Shown here: piece after piece, positions 25,901 through 35,632 of the stretch
How positions within the stretch are numbered: the stretch's first letter is position 1
How the letters are laid out: each line of letters begins with the position of its first letter
Assembly (NCBI GenBank): GCA_008933995.1
Contig: WARS01000029.1
Span: 7,812,332 to 7,876,331 of the forward strand
Length of the DNA stretch: 64,000 bases
Reading direction: 5' to 3'
Source: Datnioides undecimradiatus
Lineage: Eukaryota > Chordata > Actinopteri > Lobotiformes > Datnioididae
Notes under the pieces: model-generated
Databases searched by the model: none
What the model was told of the DNA's origin: nothing
What the model saw: the letters and a program-made list of their open reading frames with translations, nothing else
Program-made: the position numbers and the translations under genes

Positions 25901-27264
25901 GCGTGCGTGATGCACAGCATGTACAAACTACATTTTAACAACAAGCTAAAGTGATGCGCCTGAATAACCTTAATTTTTCTTACCTGTAGTAATCCTCCTT
26001 GCAATAGATACTCCCATCCTTGGCAAAACACGTTAGCTCCGACTCCAGCGCTAGTTTACATTCACAGCATTTGAGACACCGCAGGTGCCACTGTTTGTCC
26101 ACGGCCAGGAGGTAGTATCTATCCGAAATCTTGCCGCCACAACCGGCACACAGAGCAGGCTTCTCCGGGCTCATAGAAGGCATGGTCTGCGTCAGAGAGA
26201 GAGGGGGAGAGGAAAGCTCATGGAAACTACTTCACTACTTCATGGGACTGCCGGGGAAATCTTCTGCAACATGCATTAGACAGACACAGAAACAAAACAG
26301 GCCTCCTCTAGCTTTATGGCCATGGAATTAAACTTTTTTTCTGGTCTATCAAAGCGAGGCCTTTTGTAGAGCGTTTTAAACACGCCGTTAAACAAATGCA
26401 GGCTCGGTGTGTTCATAAACCCCCCTGAAGGAATAACGAGCATCTATCACACAACTGTTTCTGAATTAAAATGACCATCGAGGGGAATGAAGGAAACTTG
26501 TACTGTAAACCTAAAATTTAATTGGTCTAAACTCTTCTTTTCTCACAGCTTTACAGCTTTTGGGGTAGAAACATGTCTTTTTAGAATTTTGAAAACGTGC
26601 CCATTAAAAATGTGAAAAAAAAAATATTTTTGTATCGTTAAAATAAAAAATATAGAATGTAATAATAATAATAATAATAATAATACTAAAATGGCTAATC
26701 CTGTACACAGAAAAATATTTCTGCCTTAACGTACAGTGTTTTATTTCAAATGAAACGCAGTGTATTTTTTTTTTTTTTAAAAACCATTACATGACAACTG
26801 CCTGTAGCCTAAGGTTTATATTTTCTGGCAACTTAATTACTATTGCAGACACTGAACACTGACATGATAGGAAATGTATTAATATTTTTTAAAGAAATTC
26901 ACTGTCCAAAAACAGGAATTTTTGCATTAGATTCAGACTAATTTTCCCTGACAATCCTCCTCCTGGTCTCTGCCCTAAAGCAATTTGCATTTCCTGGCCT
27001 GTTAGCGGTACCACAGTCGTCGTCGCTACTGTTGACGGGGGTTAAGTTTAACAATGCTCAAACACAGGTCGGCCTCAACTCTTACCGTCCTCTCCCGTTG
27101 AGCTGCATGCCCTTCGCCAGGCGCGACTCCGTTTTCGACCTTCTCTCCATCTCCTCCATGATTCCTTGGATGTGATCCCCGGAGATCCCGTGGAAAAGCA
27201 TGGCTCCCGGTCCTGGACGCAACGTGCAACTGCCTGCCTCTGTCTTGCAGCTCACAACTTCCAT
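19731..27264 (-). CDS. lhx9: LIM/homeobox protein Lhx9, full-length form
   Basis: LIM-homeodomain transcription factor. Exons: 27264-27086, 26186-25984, 24823-24465, 20808-20606 and 19985-19731. All introns are GT-AG, and every junction after the first keeps frame. Counting from the start at 27264: N-terminal segment with the Lhx9 sequence MLFHGISGDHIQGIMEEMER (from residue 22), LIM1 about 73-124, LIM2 about 135-189, a basic KGRPRKRKSP linker, homeodomain about 270-329, and the C-terminus SPSQTTLTNLF shared with Lhx2. Expected length is about 399 residues, against 397 in human. The N-terminus and the lack of the Lhx2 alanine-rich insert identify Lhx9 rather than Lhx2. Lhx9 acts in the nucleus with LIM-binding cofactors and is known for roles in gonad, limb and forebrain development. 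The summed coding length is 1199 bases, one short of a multiple of three; the missing base is at the exon 1/2 junction. Confidence 0.95.
19986..20605 (-). other. lhx9: lhx9 intron 4
   Basis: 620-base AT-rich intron splitting the homeodomain codons between positions 46 and 47 (donor CAG/GTAAG). If retained, translation would add VSTESFFLLT and stop at 20575-20573. I see no extra exon in it. Confidence 0.8.
20606..20808 (-). CDS. lhx9: lhx9 exon 4: first 46 residues of homeodomain
   Basis: The acceptor CTCTCAG is followed by a short acidic stretch (CNENDTDHLDRD), then the homeodomain from TKRMRTSF through TGLTKRVLQ, with R5 and F8 intact. The exon begins one base into a glycine codon supplied by exon 3 and ends in phase 0 at CAG/GTAAG. 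Exon 5 and the alpha exon are both phase-compatible. Confidence 0.95.
20809..24464 (-). other. lhx9: lhx9 intron 3
   Basis: 3656-base intron, the largest between the main coding exons. It contains an (AAAT)n run near the exon 4 acceptor and AT-rich DNA. The part at about 23.05-23.9 kb has higher GC and an open plus-strand frame of about 150 codons. No lhx9 exon was recognised in it. Confidence 0.75.
20868..20902. repeat. (AAAT)n microsatellite
   Basis: About eight AAAT/AATA units, about 60 bases inside lhx9 intron 3 from the exon 4 acceptor. Confidence 0.9.
24465..24823 (-). CDS. lhx9: lhx9 exon 3: LIM domain 2 and linker
   Basis: The acceptor GTTCCAG is followed by codons for RFSVQRCARCHLGISASEM, starting the second LIM domain. 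Its zinc ligands are visible as C-x2-C, H-x2-C, C-x2-C and a final C-x2-H (YCRLH). The Lhx9 linker follows with LPYFNGTGT and the basic KGRPRKRKSP stretch. The exon ends after the first base of a glycine codon (donor ACAG/GTGAG). The segment VQGPDYHPQLNF differs slightly from the mammalian form (LQGEYPPQL) but is in frame. Confidence 0.95.
24824..25983 (-). other. lhx9: lhx9 intron 2
   Basis: 1160-base intron between the two LIM domains, GTAAG to CAG. AT-rich, no additional exon recognised. A weak tRNA B-box-like sequence near 25175 is too degenerate to call. Confidence 0.8.
25984..26186 (-). CDS. lhx9: lhx9 exon 2: LIM domain 1
   Basis: The acceptor CTGACGCAG is followed by ACC ATG and codons for MPSMSPEKPALCAGC, then LIM1 with C-x2-C, W-H-x2-C, C-x2-C, C and C-x2-D ligands, ending at KEDYY with two bases of an arginine codon. 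The first ATG sits in a strong ACCATG context. If the upstream frame is really broken, initiation here would still give a protein with both LIM domains and the homeodomain. Confidence 0.95.
26187..27085 (-). other. lhx9: lhx9 intron 1
   Basis: 899-base AT-rich intron with an (AAT)n run. Donor CG/GTAAGAG and acceptor CTGACGCAG are both good matches to consensus. Confidence 0.85.
26661..26684. repeat. (AAT)n microsatellite
   Basis: Eight AAT units in lhx9 intron 1. Confidence 0.9.
27086..27264 (-). CDS. lhx9: lhx9 exon 1, coding part
   Basis: The first in-frame ATG is at 27264-27262 and begins MEVVSCKTEAGSC, which aligns with the human MEIVGCRAEDNSC start. The second ATG at 27201 begins the very conserved MLFHGISGDHIQG segment, and other vertebrate isoforms also carry this segment after different first exons. 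The exon ends MQLNGRG plus CG at the GTAAG donor. Between the NGR codons and the exon 2 methionine there are 8 bases, where three codons (9 bases) are expected, so the frame does not continue into exon 2. No alternative donor or acceptor nearby repairs it. Confidence 0.85.
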
Positions 27265-27778
27265 ATACTGTACTGCAGCGCTGCGCCCCGCTCTCTCAGC
27301 GCATCCAAATGGGCTCTGGGGGCTCAAGAGACAGGCACACAAAACAACAACACAGCCCAGAGATTCAGGTACCTCCTCGCCAAGTGCAAAGCAACTGGAA
27401 AAAGCAAAAACGAAACTACAACATGGGTAGGACAGTAGGAGTAGTGGTGAGTGGTGGTGGGTGGTAGTGCCTGGGTTTTTCCTTCTTCGTGAATGTCTCC
27501 TCCGCCAGAAAAATATATAGTCCAAATGATGCGACAAACCGGTGTGGAAGTGGTGGTGGTGGTAGGGGAGGAGAAGGGGAGAGGGCTACAGTGTAGACAC
27601 TCGCCAAAAATAATGTTAAAGTTTTTGTTGTTTTCTTTTTTGTGATTTCTCTCTCCCTATTTCCCAGTCAGGGGTTCCTTGGTGCTTGGAGGTCAGGTTG
27701 GGACTGCCTGGATTTGAGAACCGTGTCCTATTTGTGAGAGCCCTAAAAAGCCTGCCCAGTCTGAATAATAATTTGTTA

Positions 27779-27866
27779 GGAGGGAGTTCCCTCTCTCTCT
27801 CCTCTCTCTCTCCTTCTCTCCTCTCCTCTGTGTCTCTCCCCTGTCTCCTCTCTCTCTCCATCGCCA
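27779..27866. repeat. (CT)n-rich tract in lhx9 5' UTR
   Basis: CTCTCT-rich on plus, GA-rich in the lhx9 sense. It lies between the likely core promoter and the coding start. Confidence 0.85.
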
Positions 27867-27914
27867 CTGATTTCTATTCACCCAACAAGAGCTGTCCTCT
27901 TCCTTCAAAAACTC

Positions 27915-27960
27915 CGATTCTGGCTGCTGAAAGGACCACTATTTTTATGGTATTGACATT
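27915..27960 (-). promoter_or_regulatory. lhx9: Candidate lhx9 core promoter
   Basis: On the minus strand a TATA-like CATAAAAAT lies at 27949-27941, about 680 bases before the first coding ATG and just upstream of the GA-rich tract. A start near 27915 would give a purine-rich 5' UTR. This is inferred from position and sequence only. Confidence 0.3.
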
Positions 27961-30820
27961 TTCATTACTTTATTCCCCCATTACAGGAGGAGAGGATGTG
28001 GAGTGTAGTCATAAGATGCATAAACTGAAATGGGTCTAGAGTAAATAGAATTGGAAATATTTCTTTTATTTAACATATCTCTTCAACAAATAATATGCAT
28101 CTGAAGTACAATAAAAGCCTTTGAAGTTTTATTAAAGGGTTAGAAATAGGAATGACTGATTCTCCACCATTAGTTGCTTTAATTTGAGCTTTGGATTTTA
28201 CAATTGTTTTTAAAATATCTCAATTTTAAGATTTTAATTTGGGTTGTTTTTGTTTTTTTTTTATTATGTTAGTTTGGTTGTCCCAGAATAACATAATAAC
28301 TGTAAATAATGTTATTATTATTATTGTGTGGTATAAATGTATTGTTTGGGGGCAGGGCAGTGATCAGTGATGATAGGCTGGAGGGCGGGGACAGGCTGTG
28401 ACAAACAATTTTGAAACACGAGGAATTTTAAAGAACAAATAAGATGAGATTTGGGCTCAAATCAAAAGCATCGACGCACTTGAAGACCTTTCTCCAGACA
28501 ATACCAATCTCACCAAAAGAACTTGTTTTCATCTGAACATTATAATGGGCTGTAATGTAATAGCCTATAGCCTATATATATTTTTTTTAAAAAAAATATA
28601 TATATATATAATAGCCAGTCTTTTCAATGCAAGATCATTTTTTTCCTCCATGAAACGCTCATAGAAAACAGGAATTATTATACAGGAAGCCGAGAATGCA
28701 GTATCATGGACATGATATTTTCTCTGTCTCTTGAATTAAGCCCAAATCTTGTTCACCTGCAGCAGAGTTGTTTTGGCGATAACAGGAACGGGATCGCAAA
28801 CATAAACATAGTTCATTCATCTTATAGGCGATCCAACAAGGAGTACTATGGGCGCAGACGGGCTGAAAGGCGTCAGCTGCTGGTCACCACAGGAAGCCGC
28901 TACCAGTGATAGTGTGTTTTCTGAAATTCAGATATATAAATATTTTTTAAATCTCATATTGTTTGTTTACATAATGTGATCTCCGTTCTGCAGCGAGCAC
29001 GGCGGCAGTGAAGCTACAATAAAGATCAGTTTCAGCTTTTAAACGGTGTGAAAACCCCGTCGCAAATAAAAACAAAAAAGGGCAGAATGACTGGCTTCAC
29101 TGTCAGTACACAGGCGAATATGGTGACAACCCCAAAACGAGGCAGCTCAAGGTCTGTATTTTTGACTAACGCAACACAGGCCTTTACAGCTGAAGTCTGG
29201 ATAACGAGCCATGGTCTCTGCAAGGTCGACGGCTGAACATTTCTCCATAAAACAGATATACCGGCTGGATCTCGGATTTGGTGCCCATTAATAGATTTAC
29301 TGAGGCTCAAGGGGGGTTCGCAGGTGTGGATGCTTCATCTCAAGACGTGTTACATTATCGTGTTATTGTACCCCACCCCACGAGATGTGTTGACTTTAAT
29401 TGGAGGCCCCTGACTAACAGCGCTATAAGACAAAACTGGACCCTCCTGGACGGACTGGACCTGCGTTCATTTGCGCTGTCAGTGTCTCAGCAGCAGCCAC
29501 AGTGCGCTGAAAGGAGGCTCAAAGGACACACGGATCTCATTTCACCTGGACAAAAGACACCCCCGAGGAGCGATCAACTCAGATATTTAATCTAGCTGCT
29601 CTTTTCTTTTCCTTCACCTCCATCTCGGTGAATTCAAAAAAGCGACTTCAGATTTGAAAAAAAAAAAAGTTATTCAGGGAGTAAAACACAATGCACATCT
29701 ATCATATCGTTCATGTCGATAAAGGATACTGTTTTGACCCGTTGCCTCCAGCAGTGACATTTCATTTGACTGAAGAGGGTTTAACAATGTGTCAGTGCAC
29801 ACTCAGGGGCCGGGGGAATAATGTCTCTTGTGTTCTCGTTTTGTTTTGTTTTGTTTCGTTTCCTCTTTTTTCTATCTAATTAGAGATATTTACCTGCAAA
29901 ATACATTTTAAATTGCATTTTATTTCCTCAACACGTAGAGCATTGCTGGAAAAAAGTCTTCGAAGATAAACCAAAAGCAAATGAATCAAATAACGCCTTC
30001 ACAAAAAATAACATACATTTAAAAAAGTGTCAATATTTCTTTATGAAATAACACTTCTCTTTTGTTTTACTAAATCATATTAATAACGCAATCCAGTTTT
30101 GTATGCTACCATGTATTTCATTACCCAACTTAAATAGACTGAATAAATTAATCTGGCGATTCTGTGTCATTTTTCGTTTCCTTTTGAGAATGATTTTGCC
30201 TAATTTAGATTTGCGATCTTGTTTGAAATGATAAAGCGTTCAACACTTGACAATAATCGCTGCTTATTCCCGCACTGTACTGAGCTCCATTTAAGGCAAC
30301 TGGCGCTTAAAAACAACAACAAAAAACAAACAAACAAATAAAAGAACAAACAGTGTTAACACGTGTTTAAAATAGCGCGTGTTAAACCAGAGGTGGCTCA
30401 CTGGGCCCACTGGCTTTTGCCCATATAAATATAACATAATAATATCTCAGCTACGATGCAAACAAATGTCATAGCCTTCATTGTAGAAACGCGCCAGATA
30501 TTTATATTTCCATTTTCACACTACCGTTTAAATGCTATGCTCCCGATACCTCTAATAACTATGTCAGCCTATTTATTTCAACCGTTAATTAAATTTTAAC
30601 GACATTCCGTAAATAAAGCAAAAGGCAGAGAGTTTAGTTCACCTTCACCATCCTGTTTATCCCGGACAATGTGACCGTGCATCTATCAGCCATCAGATCT
30701 GTGCGCATTGGCTTCTACGCCTCTCCTCTGTCATTTTCCTTTGTCATTGTTTTAATTAAGAATCCAACCTTGTGTTGTTATTTTCCTGGGAGGACAACAT
30801 AGAGAAAGGAGTCTTACCTG
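27961..30820. other. lhx9 upstream non-coding region
   Basis: No coding exon recognised. Contains a palindromic TA run (28572-28612) and an AT-rich block at about 29.9-30.75 kb with many TAAT/ATTA cores (homeodomain-type sites), which may be regulatory. Confidence 0.45.
28572..28612. repeat. AT palindrome and (TA)n
   Basis: TATATATTTTTTTTAAAAAA followed by a TA run; the block is close to self-complementary. Confidence 0.8.
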
Positions 30821-30955
30821 AGGCTGTGCTGTGTGTAGAGATCCTGTGCAGCAGCGATGCAGGCTGAGGCACGGACTGTGAGGAGACAGAGGAGACACTA
30901 CTGCCGGTAGATGGGGGCTGTTCCTCGTTTCTGAGCTTACACTTCGAGTTCGAGC
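30821..30955 (-). other. Candidate alternative 5' exon upstream of lhx9
   Basis: On the minus strand this segment ends AGCCTCAG followed by a strong GTAAGACTCC donor, and a TATA-like ATTTAAAT lies just upstream near 30975-30982. One frame is open from a TGA near 30958 to the donor (about 44 codons, rich in S, P and Q, including QSVPQPASLLHRIS), but it has no ATG. Joined to the AG just before the conserved MLFHG methionine of lhx9 (acceptor GGGAG, then CC ATG), the frame would be continuous. Mammalian LHX9 does have an alternative first exon entering at that point, but with different sequence. It could equally be a non-coding first exon or a chance donor. Confidence 0.3.
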
Positions 30956-31039
30956 GTCAATTAAAACACAAGACATTTAAATATTCCTCTCCCGTATGCA
31001 GGCAGCCCTCAACACAGCCCAGCGCGTGCGCGCACACTA

Positions 31040-31060
31040 ACACACACACACACACACACA
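31040..31060. repeat. (CA)n microsatellite
   Basis: Short CA run, preceded by a CGCG-rich patch. Confidence 0.9.
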
Positions 31061-32616
31061 CCCAACATGCACAGAAAATGGAAAGCCGTGAGCCAATGGC
31101 CTACTCAGCATGTAGGTTACAATGTGTGATGGAGTCGTAAATTAAAGGAGGAATAAACTACATAATCTGGAGCCGGTGATCGCCAAATGGCAAACAACAA
31201 CCATTATATTTGGAATATTTCAGTAAAATCAGATGTTATTTTTCTCCACCTGAAGCGCTGAGTTTTCTTTGGGTTTCTAATTTTACAACCCAAAGTGTTA
31301 TTTTAACCCCAAAAGACGAGTTAAAGTTATAGGTGGGTTCACGCACGTAGAGCTCTTAAAAGGACTATGACCAAATTTAAATTTTACTGTCGCAGGATTA
31401 ATACTGTGCGAGCTTTGAGTCAACTGCGGTTACTGGTGTGAGCAGAGGTTTGTGGGAATAAATAATTAGAGGTCAAACTAGATCAATCAAACAAAAGATG
31501 TCTTGGTATAGAAACCTAAAAATGATGAGGAAGCATTTGGTTTGATGCCGTCCAATCATTTTTGAAATTAAAGTGTTCGTCACACCTGAATTTACGTATT
31601 TTAATCACGTGGGGCTGATCATCTAAACCAAGCACTGGGGGGCAAAACGTGAGGACCACACTTTTAATCAAACAGTACAGATGTTAATAAAATGCTATAT
31701 TTAATAATAAAAATGCAAAAGGCTATTCACATCATCATCCCCAACCTCTGCTCCTATTTTTCTATTTTCCCCTACTGAATAAACTCTCAAAAGGATTTCA
31801 TGTCTCACCTGGTCTGGCTGACAAACTATATAAATTCAATGCAGTATTAAGGCACATTTGTAGAAACCATCCAGCACACACTTGGCCTCATGTTGCAACA
31901 TCTGATGAATAAAGAAATTTAGTTGCTGAAAAATTCACCACTATTTAATAATGTCAAGTTTTTAGTAAATATTAATATTGTTTATGCTTTGAACATAATT
32001 AATGGTGTGCCTGGCCCTATTAATCCCCAACAAATATTCATTACCTTATTATATAATGTCCCCTTTTTCATATCGTTAGTGTAATTTTCATGTGCATTAT
32101 TGGATTGTTATTCCACCTGACAGGCTAAACAACCTGACAACGACCATTAAATAATAATAACATTTTATAACAGAATACAAAGCAATTGAATTTTATATTT
32201 ACTATTAACATGACAGACATAGGTCATCCTAAAGACAGGATGCTCTTCACACTGGCCACTTGGAAACAACCTCATTGAGGCTTAGGTGGATTTCAATTGA
32301 CAACAACTGAATGGGATATTGTGTGAGTGAGCACTGGGGATGAGGAAACAAGGGTGACAATTAATTACACCTCTGTACTGCTTGCATAAATGATCATGTG
32401 CCATACACTAACAGTCATTTTGCTTATTAACTCCTTCACGCCTGGGCTGACATCACAATGTATCTCATCAATAATGCAGCGGCACTTTGAGATCCATTTC
32501 ACTGTGTACCCTGGCGATGTACAGTGCTGCATAGCGTTCTCTGAGCATGATACCCAGACAGTCTCTGCAGTGTGCTCAGCTGAACAGTGAGACCACGAAC
32601 CCCTGGCATCAGCCTG

Positions 32617-32646
32617 GGATGCCTGCCTGCCTGCCTGCCTGCCTCC
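32617..32646. repeat. (TGCC)n tetranucleotide repeat
   Basis: Six TGCC units, followed by related GGCTGCC sequence. Confidence 0.9.
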
Positions 32647-34403
32647 CCTGGCTGCCTGGCTCCCAGGGGCATGGTGGTTAGATTACCACATCCAGGGTTC
32701 ATCTGGGTTATCATTTCTGGGTCACCTCAAGTGACACCCAGTCTATGAGAGGGAGCTCTCCAGTCCTCCCCAAAGCAAAAAGGCCAGAAAAGGAGGGTGG
32801 AGGCAGAGGAAAGGAGTGAAGTGGAGGCAAGGATGAGAGAGGAAGGAGGAGGCAGGAAAGGCTCCCAGGATCCACTGTGGTGCAGGGAACCACAGGCTAA
32901 ACACCTGAAGCAGAATGAAGGAGAGAGAGGAGTGGGAAGGGAGAGGGAGAGGAGGGGGTTTAAGGGAGGAGGAGGAGAAACAGAGGGAGGAGTGAAGCAC
33001 TGTAAGCTGTATCCCAGTCACATGTATCCCAGTCACATGAGCCAGGGTGGGTGGGTGAGTGGCACAAGAACATCCTAAATGTTACAAACACACAGTGGAC
33101 ATGGCTTCATAATTGTGGAGGGAATGGAAATATCAAAATACATAAGCCAGGGCGAAATATGACCAAAGTGCTGCTTTTATGAGTGATACACAGAATTAAA
33201 ATGTCAAAACAGTGATTTAGAAAAATAATGATGGACAGGAATAAGCCTATAAATAGATTTTTTGAGCGTCTCACTCCTCATGTATCCGCTCTTCATTTCC
33301 ACCCTTATTTTTTCTCTCCCGGGTCTTTCTCCCTCACTTTTTCCCCCTCTCCTCCTCCAGCTCCCTGCTTCTTCCACTTTCTCTTTTCTGTCTCTTCCAA
33401 CCAACGCTCCCCCTCCCTTCACCCCCCCTGCTACCTCTCACCACCCCCACATCCCCTACCTCCCTCCACCCCTCCTTCGATCTCCTCCCTGCTCTGCTCT
33501 GCTGGAGCTCAAATCACAACCCCGGTCCCTGGCAGATGGAGGATAGGAGAGAGAAGCTCTTAACTAGCCAGCCTGAGCCTCTGCTCTCTGCACACCAACT
33601 GCTGCCTGCCTCCCCTCCCTGCCTCCAGAACAGCTCCAACAGCACACCGCCACCTCCACCCACCAGCCCCCTCCATCTCCTCTGGGGACAGAATATCCTC
33701 CTGGGGAATGGTGCGCGTATTAGTCCATATCTGGCCACACTAGAAAGGACATGGAAACATAATAGATGGATGTTCTTTATCGCTATATAACCTTATGGGG
33801 CAAAGCAGCTTTTGGGCAATGACACGCTGGTTTAAGGTGAGGCTTGTATATGTCGTAATATTGTCTTTCTTCTCGCTTCAACCGTTCATTGAGGACAGAG
33901 GAGAACATAATAAGTTAAAGGTTATTGTAAAAGCTAAAAAAAAAAAAAAAGCAAATACCTCACCTGTCTTTAAAGATGAGACTTATAGACATGACTGCAG
34001 TCACGTAAAACCAGGAGGGAGCAGAAAACAGGCCAAAGTACTCCGTGGGCACTTAGGTGAATGTGACTGCGCCTGACTCTCCTTTTATCTGGGCTCATCT
34101 GGCGGCTACGGCTTGCCCTGGCATGAGCCTGACCACCAGTTGCGGTCTGAGGGTGAAACAGCTCCTCTGTGCTATTTGCAGCCCCGTCTGTCCAAAGGAA
34201 TCTGGTGCGCTGACTGTCACTCAGTGGCCATGTGTGTTTTTTATCACTAATTCTACCACAGGGATCGGGTTGTCCATATGACCACTGTGGAGGCTGCTGC
34301 CCTGAGGCGAGCTGACATTGTCTGTGTAGAACGACCAGACGTTGATGTAGGGGCTGCTCAAATGCTGCTTGAATATCAAGACACACACGCACGTACCCAC
34401 ATT

Positions 34404-34438
34404 GTGCGCGCGCACGCACGCACGCACACACACACACA
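34404..34438. repeat. (CG/CA)n alternating purine-pyrimidine tract
   Basis: GCGCGCGCACGCACGCAC followed by CACACA; a Z-DNA-prone alternating tract. Confidence 0.85.
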
Positions 34439-34925
34439 GACGTACTAAGCAGAGCCTGGCCAATTGCTGAGACTGATGTTCCTTTCAGCCATCATACAGC
34501 TGACACTCAAGTTGGTTTTTTTTTTCCCCGCCAACCCTATGTCAGTTCCTGGCTGGTCTGGCCAACAGTGATGGAGACACTGTAACCGAATGTGGTTGGG
34601 TCCACTGGCCGCAGGGCTGCTGTGCTTGTTTGAGATGGGGGGTGGGGGGTGTTGGGGGGTGGGGAGGGGCGGCTTGGCCTGTCAACTGGTTGTGACTAGA
34701 GCCTGTCTGGTCACAGTTCCAAACTGGACAGCTCGCTCTTTCTCTGCGGCTAGTGCCATCGTCCTGTAGAAAGGCACACGGTATATAGCTGCCACTCTGC
34801 TCCAGCACAGCATATGCTCCAGCTGAAGGTCAGAGATGTTCAATCCAAAATGCCTGAAATAAACACCTCACATGTCTGCTTGGCTGCTGTAACTTGGGAG
34901 CACATCTGCACTGAGGGAATACAAC

Positions 34926-34958
34926 TGTGTGTGTGTGTGTGCGTGTGTGTGTGTGTGC
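34926..34958. repeat. (GT)n microsatellite
   Basis: GT run with one GC interruption. Confidence 0.9.
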
Positions 34959-35482
34959 ATTTGCTTATATGGAGAAATGAAACTTTCAAAATGTCTTCAT
35001 TTTTCATCATTCTTCTGGTATCTATTGCATAATACAGCCAAATTCAACAAAATGAATTCAGCCGTGAATATGGTTGATTAAGGTGTTTTTTGAGTAACGG
35101 CATTGTCAAATAAAATAAATTCAGCTACAATTAATTAGACTAGCAATCACAAACATTTTATCTTCAAGACAGGAAACAGGAAAAACAAGGTTGATCAGAT
35201 ATACAGTCACTTGCTCAATCGTTTTGTAAGTACATGACACAACTGAAGAAGGCTTACTAAACATGATTTAATGTGATGATCGACCAGTCTGATGGTGGGA
35301 GGTGGAGTCAGTTTTCAAGTAAATTTCTCCATAAATCTGTCGAAGGGATTACTGTGCTGTTTGCGTCTCAGTCACCAACTGCTTGGCTAGAGCATGAAAA
35401 AAAAAAAAAAAAATCAAACTGTGCCATCACTGGATTGGGAAGACGTGGAGGGATGAGGCAGACATGAAAGTTGGCCTATTTC

Positions 35483-35632
35483 ATGGTCAGGCTGCGGGAC
35501 CGCCGAGGCCCTGAATGGCAATGCATCTACTTTAATGTGACAGACAAGTCCCTAGGCAAAACCCGCAGAGCCGCGGCAGGCAAGCGGGCCCAGGTACTTG
35601 ATGAGTGTGACACCTTCACCGTCCCGCTGTAG
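35483..35632 (+). other. Short open frame, 49 codons, in GC-rich patch
   Basis: The frame runs from ATG (MVRLRDRRGPEWQCIYFNV) to TAG. Base composition is much more GC-rich than the flanks and the codons look balanced, but I recognise no family. A donor-like CAG/GTACTT lies inside it at 35592/35593. It may be an exon, a promoter-type CpG patch or a conserved non-coding element read by chance. Confidence 0.2.

Noticed and set aside
19731..27264. Assignment as Lhx2
   Set aside because: LIM and homeodomain sequences alone could fit Lhx2, but the MLFHGISGDHIQGIMEEMER N-terminus, the short linker without alanine repeats, and DENND1B rather than DENND1A as neighbour identify Lhx9.
27082..27537. Upstream extension of lhx9 exon 1 frame to 27537
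   Set aside because: The frame is open, but it contains no ATG before 27264 and the extension is unlike any LHX9 sequence; it is 5' UTR.
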